DNA of 54,912 bases. Source: JACCTH01 sp035253825. Lineage in GTDB: Bacteria > Actinomycetota > Acidimicrobiia > Spongiisociales > ZC4RG35. Of this stretch, positions 33,109 through 41,203 are shown piece by piece. Under the pieces are notes generated by a model. That model made no database searches. It was not told the origin of the DNA and saw only the letters and a program-made list of their open reading frames with translations. Location: positions 1 to 54,912 of the forward strand of contig DATFBM010000031.1 of NCBI GenBank assembly GCA_035253825.1, read 5' to 3'. A program made the position numbers and the translations under genes. How positions within the stretch are numbered: the stretch's first letter is position 1; each line of letters opens with the position of its first letter.

Positions 33109-34884
33109 GTGGGGTGGGAAGCGTGGTTGACGCTGGCGATCGTTCTCGGGGTGCTCGCAGTCTTGATCTCCGACAAGATTTCTCCGGCGGTCGCCATGTC
33201 GGGGGGAATGGTCTTGGTCTTGGTGACAGGGATCGTGACACCTGCCGAAGCCTTAGCAGGGTTTTCTAACCCCGCTCCTCTAACGGTGGCCGCACTCTTC
33301 ATCCTCGCCCGAGCGGTAGAGAAAACGGGCGCGCTCACCCCTGTCGTCCAAGCGACCTTGGGGAAGACCGAACGGACTCGCTTATCTCTCGCCCGCCTAG
33401 TAGGGCCAACGGTCGTCGCTTCCGCCTTTCTCAACAACACCCCGATCGTGGCCATGCTCTTGCCCCAGGTCAGGGCGTGGGCCGAAGCCCGCCGCCGCTC
33501 ACCCTCGCTCTATCTGATGCCCCTCTCTTTCGCCGCGCTTTTGGGTGGGGTCATAACCCTGATTGGAACCTCGACCAACCTTGTCATCTCTGGGTTGATG
33601 ATTGCCGAGGGAATGCCCGAATTGGGATTTTTCGAAATCACGGTCGTCGGGCTCCCCATCGCGATTCTCGGAGCGATCCTCATGGTGGCCTTGGCCCCGA
33701 TCCTGCTCCCGCAACGTCGCACGTCAACCGCAGAAGCAGAAGAAGAAATCCGAGGCTTTGTTGTCGATATGGTGGTTGAACCCAACGGATCGATCGCGCG
33801 AAAGACGGTTGAGGCGGCTGGGCTCCGGCACTTAAGCGGCCTCTTCCTCGCCACGATCGAACGGGAGCATGACCTCATCGCTCCGGTGAGCCCTGACACG
33901 GTCCTCCGGGACGGCGATCGCCTTCGCTTCGTCGGAAAGGCCGATCAAATCCTCGAACTCCAGAACATCCGGGGTCTTAGGTCGGCTGAACAGGGCCATT
34001 TGCTCGATTTCGAAGGCGACGGGGCGCGCTATTTCGAGGCCGTGATTGGGGCGGAATCACCGCTGGTAGGCAAGACCTTGTTCGAAGCCGGATTTCGCGC
34101 CCGATATCAGGCCGCGGTTCTCGCCATTCACCGCGCCGGTCAACGCATCGAGGGGAAGCTCGGTCAGGTTGGCCTGCGCGTGGGTGACACCCTCCTCCTG
34201 ATCGCCGACAAAGGATTCGCTGATCGATGGCGGGACCGGAACGACTTTCTGCTCGTCTCTGCGATGAGGACGTCTGTTCGCCGCCCCAACAAGCGGGCCT
34301 GGATCGTCGGTGTCTTGACGCTCGGATTGGTCGCCTCGGCCTCGCTCGAGCTGCTCCCGATCCTGAACGCCAGCCTTTTGGCAGCAGTGGGCTTGGTGCT
34401 GCTGGCAATCCTCACTCCGAGCGAAGCTCGAGCCGCAGTTGATCTCGACGTAATCGTGGTGATAGCCACTGCCTTCGGGGTGGCGGCCGCGGTTGAGGCC
34501 TCGGGCCTCGCCGCCACCCTGGCAAATGGGCTAGTGGGAGCCTTTGCCGACTTTGGCGATCGCGGAGTGCTGGCAGGAGTCGTAGTTGCCACAGTGATTT
34601 TGACGGCAGTGGTTAGCAACAATGCCGCAGCCCTCCTGATGTTTCCGATTGCGATCTCAGCGGCTTCTGCCACGGAGATCCAGGCTCGAGGGTTCGCAGT
34701 CGCGGTTGCTGTCGCAGCTTCAGTCGATTTCCTCACGCCAATCGGATACCAAACGAACACAATGGTCTACGGTCCAGGCGGATATCGATTCGGTGACTAT
34801 GCCCGCTTTGGCGCGCCCCTCACAATGCTTGTTATTGCGACATTGGTATTTTTGGTTCCTAGCTTTTGGCCGGCAAGCGGTTAA
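33109..34884 (+). CDS. SLC13/DASS-type anion transporter with RCK_C domains (probable sulfate permease)
   Basis: The protein has 591 residues. Hydrophobic blocks at both ends (for example WLTLAIVLGVLAVLISDKI, LFILARAVEKTGALTPVV, LNNTPIVAMLLPQVRAWAEA, GGVITLIGTSTNLVISGLMI) are split by a soluble middle region of about 170 residues with two TrkA-C/RCK_C-like modules. NNTPIVA and GTSTNL are the paired substrate/sodium motifs of the family. The C-terminal half repeats them as AVVSNNAAALLMFPI and DFLTPIGYQTNTMVYGPGGY. The position 6 bp after sat-cysC makes sulfate the likely substrate. The start is GTG 33109. Confidence 0.88.
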   Translation: MGWEAWLTLAIVLGVLAVLISDKISPAVAMSGGMVLVLVTGIVTPAEALAGFSNPAPLTVAALFILARAVEKTGALTPVVQATLGKTERTRLSLARLVGPTVVASAFLNNTPIVAMLLPQVRAWAEARRRSPSLYLMPLSFAALLGGVITLIGTSTNLVISGLMIAEGMPELGFFEITVVGLPIAILGAILMVALAPILLPQRRTSTAEAEEEIRGFVVDMVVEPNGSIARKTVEAAGLRHLSGLFLATIEREHDLIAPVSPDTVLRDGDRLRFVGKADQILELQNIRGLRSAEQGHLLDFEGDGARYFEAVIGAESPLVGKTLFEAGFRARYQAAVLAIHRAGQRIEGKLGQVGLRVGDTLLLIADKGFADRWRDRNDFLLVSAMRTSVRRPNKRAWIVGVLTLGLVASASLELLPILNASLLAAVGLVLLAILTPSEARAAVDLDVIVVIATAFGVAAAVEASGLAATLANGLVGAFADFGDRGVLAGVVVATVILTAVVSNNAAALLMFPIAISAASATEIQARGFAVAVAVAASVDFLTPIGYQTNTMVYGPGGYRFGDYARFGAPLTMLVIATLVFLVPSFWPASG

Positions 34885-35027
34885 TGAGCAAAGCTCTGGA
34901 AACACCCAATCAACCAGTCATCCCCGCCAATCGACTCGGACCAAGGCACCTTCCGGCTTTCCTATTTCGCGCTTTGAACCAGGGGGGCCGAAAGAGACCC
35001 GTGGTATCTGCTAAATGCGACGGTTGA
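34884..35027 (+). CDS. Doubtful 47-residue open frame coupled to the transporter stop (TAATG)
   Basis: The ATG at 34884 shares its A with the transporter stop codon (TAATG). The frame runs 47 codons and ends 4 bp before the nucleotidyltransferase gene. The product is basic and proline-rich (for example NRLGPRHLPAFLFRAL, GGRKRPVV) with one cysteine near the end. It has no leader motif of lasso type and no recognised family. Otherwise the 147 bp between the two genes hold nothing I can identify. Confidence 0.22.
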   Translation: MSKALETPNQPVIPANRLGPRHLPAFLFRALNQGGRKRPVVSAKCDG

Positions 35028-35031
35028 ATTC

Positions 35032-36135
35032 ATGAGACCCGACGCCGCCTTGATCGATCTTGCTGCTGGGCGCAGGTTGAGCCGAACGATCGATGCCGAG
35101 ATCGTGCGCTCGGCCGAAGAACACCGACTTGGCGGCATTCTGAAAACGGCGATGGACCAGGGGCTCGCCGTTGAGAGCGCTGCCGGCATTGAACTCAACA
35201 AAATCGACGCACTTGGGTGGGCACGAAACCGAATGCTCCTGGATGCCTGCAGCGATATTGCTGAGATAGCCGTGCAGCTCGGGCTTGATCTCTTCGTTAT
35301 CAAGGGGATCGCCAACGAGGCTCGCTGGTATTCGCGCCTCGGCGAGCGGCCCGCCTGGGACATAGACCTCGTCCTCGCCCCATGGCACCGGGATCGGGTC
35401 GGAGAACTGCTCGCCGCTCTCCAGCCACGCCACTCCTTGTTATCCGACCCGTCGGAAATGCGGTCCGACCGCTTGCAGTCGATCGATCTTGGATTCCACG
35501 GTTTGCCTGTGGACTTACATCTGGACCCGCTCAAGCTCGAAGTGGCCGCGACCCGCCGTGCCGGGATCCTGTTCGAGGATTCAACAAGCCTTCGAACCGG
35601 CGCGGATAAGTCTGTCAAGGTCCTTGGAACCGAGCCCAGCCTCGTACTCGCGGCCCTTCATCTGAATAAGGATCGGTTCCGATACCTGCTGGGCTACGTT
35701 GACGTAGTTCGCATTTTCGCTGACAAAGACCTTGATCTGGACCGAGCCGTAAAAATTGCGGAGGCGTTGGGCCTGGGGAGATCCTTTCACTCGACAATCG
35801 CTGCCGCGCACGTCGACCTGCTTTTGGCTCCGCCCGCCGCATTTGAACTCGATGACTGGATGTGGAACCTTACCTGGCCGCCATCTATCAGGATGCTGGG
35901 AGCCGAAGGGCAGGATCGGTTCCGCTATCGGCAGTTCTTCCTGCCCTTATTGGAGGGTGGAAGATGGTCTGAAGTGCTGGTCGCCTTTTGGCATCGGCTC
36001 TTCCCTTCGACCTATCAGCTCTGGCGCAATTTTCCCAATGAGGAGGGAAGCTATCTGGGGCGCTTGATTAGGGGCCGGATTCGTCACCGATTGACTCGAC
36101 TCCGACGTCGGCGTCAGCACCGTCTAGGCCATTGA
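35032..36135 (+). CDS. Nucleotidyltransferase-fold protein (PF14907 type) at the edge of a RiPP cluster
   Basis: The 367-residue protein carries LGLDLFVIKGIANEARWYSR followed by RPAWDIDLVLAPWHRDRV, the KG...(R..)DID core of the uncharacterised nucleotidyltransferase family (NTP_transf_5). Members often lie beside lasso cyclase, B1/B2 and HPr-kinase-like genes, and some modify the phosphorylated tail of lasso peptides (reported for pseudomycoidin). The 3' end overlaps the converging glycosyltransferase gene by 68 bp. The last 30 residues are Arg-rich. A role in tailoring the peptide encoded at 39.2 kb is inferred from context. Confidence 0.8.
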   Translation: MRPDAALIDLAAGRRLSRTIDAEIVRSAEEHRLGGILKTAMDQGLAVESAAGIELNKIDALGWARNRMLLDACSDIAEIAVQLGLDLFVIKGIANEARWYSRLGERPAWDIDLVLAPWHRDRVGELLAALQPRHSLLSDPSEMRSDRLQSIDLGFHGLPVDLHLDPLKLEVAATRRAGILFEDSTSLRTGADKSVKVLGTEPSLVLAALHLNKDRFRYLLGYVDVVRIFADKDLDLDRAVKIAEALGLGRSFHSTIAAAHVDLLLAPPAAFELDDWMWNLTWPPSIRMLGAEGQDRFRYRQFFLPLLEGGRWSEVLVAFWHRLFPSTYQLWRNFPNEEGSYLGRLIRGRIRHRLTRLRRRRQHRLGH

Positions 36136-36994
36136 CTATTTGCGCCGGCTTGGAAAGTCGCTGTTCCTCCCAGGACTTACCTCGAACCAAGCTCTGTGCA
36201 TGCAAAAGCAATTCAGGTGCCGTGTAGCACCCGCTGCTCAACTTCCAGAGGACCCTAAGTGACCGAGCCGCCGCGGACTTGAGGGCCACCTCTCGAGTCG
36301 AACGGGGATGGAGATACCTACTCCGAATTGCTTTGCCTTCGAGGCTCGACTTGCTCCTAAGACGCGTGTTTTTCTGCTCTCCGTAGAACCTCATCCGCGA
36401 CCAGGCGCTCGAGACATGACGAGGTCGAGTGACGTCCGCGAACCTGATCCATAGGTCGGCGTCCATGGCCAGATCAAACTGAGGATCGAGTCCGCCAACC
36501 TTTTCATAAAGCCGCCGGCGCCAGAAGGCAGAGGGCTGGGGAATGAAGTTGTGGTCGTACATCCAGATAAATCTGCTGAACCCATGTTCTCGTTTGGGCT
36601 TGATGACCGAGCCCCGGTCGTCGATCCAAGTCGAATTTCCGTAGACAAAGTCGACCTCCGGATTTCGAGCGAAGTAGTCACCGACTTCGGCGAGAGTCCC
36701 CGGTTCGAAGAGGTCATCGGAGTTGAGCCAACACTGGATGTCGCCCCGTGAGCGAGCAAAGCCCTTGATTAGGGCATCAGTTTGTCCATTGTCCGGCTCG
36801 CTCACCCAGTAGGCAACGTGTGCTTCATACTTCTTGATCACCGCGACCGACTCATCGGTCGAGCCCCCATCGATCACGATGTGCTCCAAATCCGGATAGT
36901 TCTGTCCGTGGATACTCTCCATGGTCTCCGTAAGGAAGCGACCCTGATTGAACGAGGGCGTAACCACAGAAATCGACGGCAGGGCCGACATCAT
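36068..36994 (-). CDS. GT2 family glycosyltransferase, last gene of the RiPP precursor operon
   Basis: From ATG 36994 (a second ATG follows at once) the protein has 308 residues. It has a classical GT2 N-terminus: ISVVTPSFNQGRFLTETMES, HIVIDGGSTDESVAVIKKYE, then the DxD-like CWLNSDDLFEPGTLAEVGDY and PSAFWRRRLYEKVGGLDPQF with DLAMDADLWIRFAD. No membrane helix is evident. It lies 67 bp after the PqqD-like gene on the same strand. It may glycosylate the RiPP or belong to the glycan genes; neither is shown. The C-terminal about 20 codons overlap the nucleotidyltransferase gene. Confidence 0.85.
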   Translation of the reverse strand: MMSALPSISVVTPSFNQGRFLTETMESIHGQNYPDLEHIVIDGGSTDESVAVIKKYEAHVAYWVSEPDNGQTDALIKGFARSRGDIQCWLNSDDLFEPGTLAEVGDYFARNPEVDFVYGNSTWIDDRGSVIKPKREHGFSRFIWMYDHNFIPQPSAFWRRRLYEKVGGLDPQFDLAMDADLWIRFADVTRPRHVSSAWSRMRFYGEQKNTRLRSKSSLEGKAIRSRYLHPRSTREVALKSAAARSLRVLWKLSSGCYTAPELLLHAQSLVRGKSWEEQRLSKPAQIVNGLDGADADVGVESIGDESGP

Positions 36995-37061
36995 TCGGTT
37001 CCCGCCGCCTCGCAATCGGAGCCTGGGGTAAGTCGCACGGATTCAGTCCTCGCCGGAGTCG

Positions 37062-37373
37062 CTAAACCGGGACGTCATCCAAAACGACGAGTCTGCGCTC
37101 TTCCAGTTCGGAAAGGAATTGATCCACGTCCTCGGCGAGGTCTTCGGGTGGATCGTCGATCTTCGCGTACATTTCGTCAACGATTGTGGCGATTTCATTG
37201 CCAGATCCGATCAATTCCCAAACCAAAGCGCCGACGGCGTTGACGCCGAAGTACAAGCTGGTCTCGAGATCTAAGAGCACCCCTCCCGAACTGTCGCCGT
37301 AGGCCCGAAACGCGACACGGTCTCCCCGACGGACATATTTGAATCCCACGCGACTCCAGTTCGTGATCCCCAA
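37062..37373 (-). CDS. PqqD-like RiPP recognition protein (lasso B1)
   Basis: The 103-residue protein has the PqqD fold signature. After a basic N-terminus comes GVLLDLETSLYFGVNAVGAL followed by VWELIGSGNEIATIVDEMYA and a C-terminal helix EDVDQFLSELEERRLVVL. Such RRE proteins bind leader peptides and deliver them to the B2 protease. With B2 and a cyclase in the same locus it fits lasso B1 rather than PQQ biosynthesis. The start appears to be TTG 37373; a later GTG is possible. It lies 50 bp after the exporter permease, and that gap holds nothing recognisable. Confidence 0.88.
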   Translation of the reverse strand: MGITNWSRVGFKYVRRGDRVAFRAYGDSSGGVLLDLETSLYFGVNAVGALVWELIGSGNEIATIVDEMYAKIDDPPEDLAEDVDQFLSELEERRLVVLDDVPV

Positions 37374-37423
37374 CCCCGGCTTTGCCGACCAAATGCTACT
37401 GACGGGCTCGACTCATACAAGAT

Positions 37424-38239
37424 TCAGTAATGCGAAAGCGTACCCAGGCGCAACTCGCGATCGATGGCCCAGCGAAAGAACAGCAAGCCGAGCCCCATAG
37501 CAAGAACCCCCGTCCCGGCCAAATACACCATATCTGGAGCCAACCGCCTCCAGCCGTGGCCACCGATCAACGCCTCCCGAGTGGCTTCGAAAGCCACAGT
37601 GATTGGGCTCCATCGGGCGATGTCTTGGACCCATTGCGGGAATACGGTGATTGGAAAAAATGCCCCTGAGCCGATGGAAAGACCCGCGCCCAAAAGTGAC
37701 ATGAGTCCCGCTCCCCTTCTGAACGTCAGTATGGCGCTAGCGCCGGCCATGCCCAAGCCCCATACAAAGGGCATGAAGGCCACCAGCAGAACGAAAGCGG
37801 GACCAATCGCGTCGGGAATGAACCGGACGTCAAAAATGCCAACGATGATCGTGAGGAAGATGGCCGTGCGGATCGGTACATAAATCAGGTCGTAAACCAC
37901 GAGTCCCGCCTGGATTGTGAGCGGGTGCGTGGGAGTCATGAAAAGTGACTCCAGGGTGCCCATCAACTGTTCATTGCGGAGGGCCGCAGCCACCCTGCCC
38001 ATGCCGACCTGTAAAAATGCCCCCAACGCGATTCCAACCGTAACAAAGGCTATGTACGTGACGTTTTCTCCGCCATAACTAGGCAGGGCGCTGGGATTGA
38101 CAATGCGACCGACAAAGAAGAAAACCAGCGATTGGAGCGCCAGGTTCAAGATGTCTGCCACAAAGGCGGTTCGGTAGGAAATGAGAACGAGAAAATCGCG
38201 ACGTAAGAAAGCCGTGAGTTTGCGAAGCTCGCCGGGCAT
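37424..38239 (-). CDS. ABC-2 type permease of the putative RiPP exporter
   Basis: This 271-residue membrane protein has about six helices and the ABC-2 layout. A cytoplasmic start RKLTAFLRRDFLVLISYRTA precedes LALQSLVFFFVGRIV, then NEQLMGTLESLFMTPTHPL (typical of ABC-2 permeases) and GAFFPITVFPQWVQDIARWS before the last helices. The start is ATG 38239, 3 bp after the ATPase stop. The order precursor, ATPase, permease, B1 suggests export and self-protection for the peptide. Confidence 0.88.
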   Translation of the reverse strand: MPGELRKLTAFLRRDFLVLISYRTAFVADILNLALQSLVFFFVGRIVNPSALPSYGGENVTYIAFVTVGIALGAFLQVGMGRVAAALRNEQLMGTLESLFMTPTHPLTIQAGLVVYDLIYVPIRTAIFLTIIVGIFDVRFIPDAIGPAFVLLVAFMPFVWGLGMAGASAILTFRRGAGLMSLLGAGLSIGSGAFFPITVFPQWVQDIARWSPITVAFEATREALIGGHGWRRLAPDMVYLAGTGVLAMGLGLLFFRWAIDRELRLGTLSHY

Positions 38240-38242
38240 GAC

Positions 38243-39187
38243 CTAGGAGCTGGGTCCGGTCAACCGGATAAAGGCGTTCTCAACATCCGGTCGCTCTTCA
38301 GAGCAAGCAACCACCGTCATTCCACGGGCCGCCAGGTCTGAGAATGCTTCGGTCAGGGTGACTCCTTGGAGCATGTCGCATCGCCATCGATCCGTTCTTC
38401 CTAGCCGCGAGAGTTTCCCCCATGCGAGCTCGAGCTGATCGGATTCGAGGTCGGTTTCGATTAGGAGAAAATATGATTTACTCCCGGCCTCCGCTGCCAG
38501 TTCCTCGACACTTCCGCAAAAACGGACTTCGCCTCGGCTGAGTACGGTAACGGAATTGGCAAAACCGGGAAGCTCCCCAATTCGCTGAGTGGCCCAAATG
38601 ACTGCGGCTCCACGCCCCGCGGCATCACGTACTAATCGTCGCACCTGGTCGGCCCCGAGCGGGTCGAGGTCATGTGTGGCTTCATCGATCACGAGTACGG
38701 CTGGTTCGCACATCATGGCTCTGGCGAGCACCAGTCGTTTAACCATTCCATGTGAGTAGAGGCGGGTCGGCCGATGAGCTGCGTCGTCTAGACCCACTTC
38801 TCTGATCCATCGGTCGGCGAGCTTCTGAGCTTCAGATCGCCCAATGCCGTGGAGCTGGCCAAAGAACACGAGGTTTTGGCGGCCGCTCAACCGTAAGTAA
38901 AAGGATCGGTCGCTTGCCGGAACCCATCCGATCCGACCCCGTATGTGGCGGGTGCAGGGATCGCCGCCAGCCACCCTCATTTCTCCTTTGGAAGCAGTCA
39001 TCAAGCCGGCAGCCATTCGCAACACGGTCGTCTTTCCTGCGCCATTGGGGCCAAGAAGGGCGTGAATCTCCCCTGGGCGCAAAGCCAGTTGGAGATTGTC
39101 GACAACTCGCCTGCCGCTGAACTCTCTGGAAACGCCGAGAGCCTCGACTATTGGGGTCGAGGCTCTCGGGTGATTAGTCACCGTCAC
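38243..39187 (-). CDS. ABC transporter ATPase of the putative RiPP exporter
   Basis: The 314-residue DrrA/CcmA-like ATPase has Walker A ALLGPNGAGKTTVLRMAAG, a degenerate signature YSHGMVKRLVLARAMM in place of LSGGM, Walker B PAVLVIDEATHDLDPLGADQ, and a C-terminal extension of about 90 residues as in lipid and antibiotic exporters. The GTG start at 39187 lies only 6 bp after the stop of the precursor gene, implying translational coupling. Its partner is the permease 3 bp downstream. Confidence 0.92.
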   Translation of the reverse strand: MTVTNHPRASTPIVEALGVSREFSGRRVVDNLQLALRPGEIHALLGPNGAGKTTVLRMAAGLMTASKGEMRVAGGDPCTRHIRGRIGWVPASDRSFYLRLSGRQNLVFFGQLHGIGRSEAQKLADRWIREVGLDDAAHRPTRLYSHGMVKRLVLARAMMCEPAVLVIDEATHDLDPLGADQVRRLVRDAAGRGAAVIWATQRIGELPGFANSVTVLSRGEVRFCGSVEELAAEAGSKSYFLLIETDLESDQLELAWGKLSRLGRTDRWRCDMLQGVTLTEAFSDLAARGMTVVACSEERPDVENAFIRLTGPSS

Positions 39188-39193
39188 CGATCG

Positions 39194-39352
39194 TCAAGAG
39201 AGCGCAGAGCACTCCAGATGAACATCGATGTGGTGAGGGACGTCGATTGAATCCTTCGGCGGAATTTCGTTCGGCGCCGAGGGATTACACCTACTGAAGG
39301 TATGGTCGGCGATCGACCCGAAGTCGACTACCGACGGCCTTTGATACTGCAG
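39194..39352 (-). CDS. Lasso-type RiPP precursor peptide (52 residues, CTG start)
   Basis: The frame opens at CTG 39352, four bases after the strong site AAGGGAGG (39364-39357), with no ATG, GTG or TTG in frame before the preceding stop. The leader reads YQRPSVVDFGSIADHTF from residue 3. This matches the lasso leader pattern Y-x2-P-x-(L/V)-x3-G-x5-T with every spacing correct, and the opening MQY is natural for such leaders. The rest (residues 20-52) begins SRCNPSAPNE, holds Cys22 and Cys48 and a His-rich PHHIDVH, and ends in Ser52. By the Thr(-2) rule the core starts at Ser20; then no Asp/Glu lies at positions 7-9, the first being Glu at 10. Cleavage before Cys22 would place that Glu at 8. 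It is 6 bp upstream of the exporter ATPase. Confidence 0.82.
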   Translation of the reverse strand: MQYQRPSVVDFGSIADHTFSRCNPSAPNEIPPKDSIDVPHHIDVHLECSALS

Positions 39353-39356
39353 ACTG

Positions 39357-39409
39357 CCTCCCTTCGTCCCTTGGACGCCTCATGGTAGCGTTCCCGGAGC
39401 GGTAGTCAA
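39357..39409 (-). promoter_or_regulatory. Promoter and ribosome-binding site of the RiPP precursor operon
   Basis: On the minus strand TTGACT (39409-39404) and TACCAT (39387-39382) are 16 bp apart, a good housekeeping-type promoter. The Shine-Dalgarno run AAGGGAGG lies at 39364-39357. The interval of about 18-20 nt from -10 box to this site is normal. This supports transcription of the precursor on the minus strand, divergent from the cyclase gene. Confidence 0.55.
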
Positions 39410-39433
39410 CGATCAGGCGCCAGGGAGCACTCT

Positions 39434-41203
39434 TTGTCAAGCATCGCTGCCGCATGGCAGTCTGGAACGCCCCCCGAGCATGCTCTCGTTGAGCGAATGC
39501 TGACAGCGGCGCCTCATCGCGGCGCCCAATGCACCTTTCTCTCGACCGGCTGGGTCGTTCTCGGTGTGTCCAACGGCCAGGGTCAAAGCTGGGCGTCGCT
39601 TGGCGAATCGGGACGATGGGCTTGTGCGATTCACGGCCCGGTTGACAATGCCAGGGAACTTTGCGAGCTGGGGGGCGAGAGGGAAGTGGCCACGGCATTG
39701 GCCGCCCTGGTGGCTCGGAAGGGCGCAGATGCCCTCGATCTAGTTCGGGGAACTTTCGCGGGGGTTGTGACAAACGGCCAAGAACTCATCTGTTTTCGCG
39801 ATCATTTGGGAGGACGCCCGCTCTTCTTCCGGCAAGAGAGCTCGAGGCTTTTCGTCGCTACGGAGGCAAAGCAAGTCGTTGCAGGAGCAGGCATACAAAG
39901 GCAGCCAGATCTCGCGGCCATCGAGTTGATGTTTTATCGAGGTATCGGACCAGAGGCAGCGGTAAAGGGCGTAAGCCGTGTTTTCTATGGCGAAACCGTC
40001 ACCTTGAGTCCTGAACGGCAACCGCAAAGGCACCGATACTGGCGCCCAGAGGAGGTCATCGAGACACGACCGATCAGCGCGGCAGACGCCCCAGAGTTCG
40101 TCGCCCAGCGCCTTGAAGAGGCGATCCAACGAACTGTTTCCGGTAGCGATGTCGTCGCCTTGAGCGGAGGCATCGATTCGCCAACTGTCGCTGCCTTTGC
40201 CGCGCCCCATCACTTCCGAAAGTCCGGCAAACCTCTCCGGGCCTACACCGCGGTTTACCCCCGCCATGGCTCCGTCGACGAATCCCGCTATACGAACGAG
40301 ATCGCAAATTTCCTGTCCATCGATCTTCAATCGTTCGCACCTCAGGCAGGGTTTCTGGACGACATTGAGCGCTGGGTCGATGTGGCCGACGGTCCCTGGG
40401 ACAGCCTGCCCATGGCGACGGCCCTCGAGGGATACCGACTCGCTGCCTCAATGGGAGCCAAGCAGGTGCTTACTGGAACGCTGGCAGAGTACGCCTTCAC
40501 CATCAATCGATTCATACTCGGTCACTTGCTCCTGCGTCGCAGATGGAAAGCACTGGGCGCACTTTTGAGCGTTCGGAGGGCTGCTGGACGATCCGTAATG
40601 AGTCTTGCAAAGCAGCTTCTCTACGAAACAACTCCGTCACCATTGGGCAAGTTCTGGGCTCGAATGACCCGCCATAAGTCAAGCTTTCATCCTCCTTGGA
40701 TTGACACCGCCGTCTATGGCGGCTCGCGGTACGTAACGACTCTCTTGCACCCAATGCGAAGGAGGTGGATCGAGCCGACCATCCAGGCGACCAGGGGAAC
40801 TACTTCAACCCAGGAGGCGATCGAAGTCTGTGCGTCAACCGTGGGCATCGTCGTCAGAACGCCACTAGCCGATCGGGACCTCTGGGAGGCTTTTCTCTCG
40901 TTGCCCGTTGAGGCAAAGTTTCCCGATCTGACGCCAAAGAGCATCCTGCGCAAGGCGATGCGCGGAAGGCTGCCGGATTCCATCCTCGACCGACGCGATA
41001 AGACAGTTTTCGACGAACACGTTTTGGACTCGGTTCCGTGGCCGCGCATCTCAGAGCTCATCAATGACCCCGACTATCGGATGCCTGGCGTGGATTACGC
41101 AATGCTGCAGGATCGGATTGCCAATCGTAAAGCGAGGGCAACTGAGGTGGTCTGGGCTCAGGATCTCGCCACGGTCCACGCCTTCATCAAACTCTTCAAA
41201 TGA
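39434..41203 (+). CDS. Asparagine-synthetase-like macrocyclase (lasso C protein)
   Basis: The 589-residue protein has the two-domain AsnB layout. The N-terminal Ntn-like domain (GTFAGVVTNGQELICFRDHL, GGRPLFFRQE) lacks the catalytic Cys2: the chain begins MSSIAAAW. It is therefore unlikely to use glutamine. The synthetase domain keeps the ATP pyrophosphatase loop VVALSGGIDSPTVAAFAA. Lasso cyclases of this kind adenylate the acceptor Asp/Glu side chain and close the macrolactam. The start is TTG 39434, six bases after AGGGAG. It is coupled (ATGA) to the kinase gene. The presence of B1, B2 and a precursor argues against housekeeping AsnB. Confidence 0.88.
   Translation: MSSIAAAWQSGTPPEHALVERMLTAAPHRGAQCTFLSTGWVVLGVSNGQGQSWASLGESGRWACAIHGPVDNARELCELGGEREVATALAALVARKGADALDLVRGTFAGVVTNGQELICFRDHLGGRPLFFRQESSRLFVATEAKQVVAGAGIQRQPDLAAIELMFYRGIGPEAAVKGVSRVFYGETVTLSPERQPQRHRYWRPEEVIETRPISAADAPEFVAQRLEEAIQRTVSGSDVVALSGGIDSPTVAAFAAPHHFRKSGKPLRAYTAVYPRHGSVDESRYTNEIANFLSIDLQSFAPQAGFLDDIERWVDVADGPWDSLPMATALEGYRLAASMGAKQVLTGTLAEYAFTINRFILGHLLLRRRWKALGALLSVRRAAGRSVMSLAKQLLYETTPSPLGKFWARMTRHKSSFHPPWIDTAVYGGSRYVTTLLHPMRRRWIEPTIQATRGTTSTQEAIEVCASTVGIVVRTPLADRDLWEAFLSLPVEAKFPDLTPKSILRKAMRGRLPDSILDRRDKTVFDEHVLDSVPWPRISELINDPDYRMPGVDYAMLQDRIANRKARATEVVWAQDLATVHAFIKLFK

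Noticed and set aside
37062..37373. PqqD-like gene as evidence for PQQ biosynthesis
   Set aside because: No pqqA, B, C or E gene is present; the neighbours are lasso cyclase, B2 and exporter genes, so it is a RiPP recognition protein.
39302..39388. Plus-strand frame of 28 codons with a YRRP sequence just upstream of the cyclase gene
   Set aside because: The spacing does not fit the lasso leader pattern, nothing suitable follows as a core, and it lies antisense to the much better precursor frame on the minus strand.
39291..39773. Minus-strand frame of 160 codons overlapping the cyclase start
   Set aside because: It is antisense to the cyclase coding region, Arg/Pro-rich like a shadow frame, and out of frame with the precursor.
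39434..41203. Housekeeping asparagine synthetase (AsnB)
   Set aside because: The nucleophile Cys2 of the glutaminase domain is missing and the gene is coupled to the HPr-kinase-like and B2 genes.
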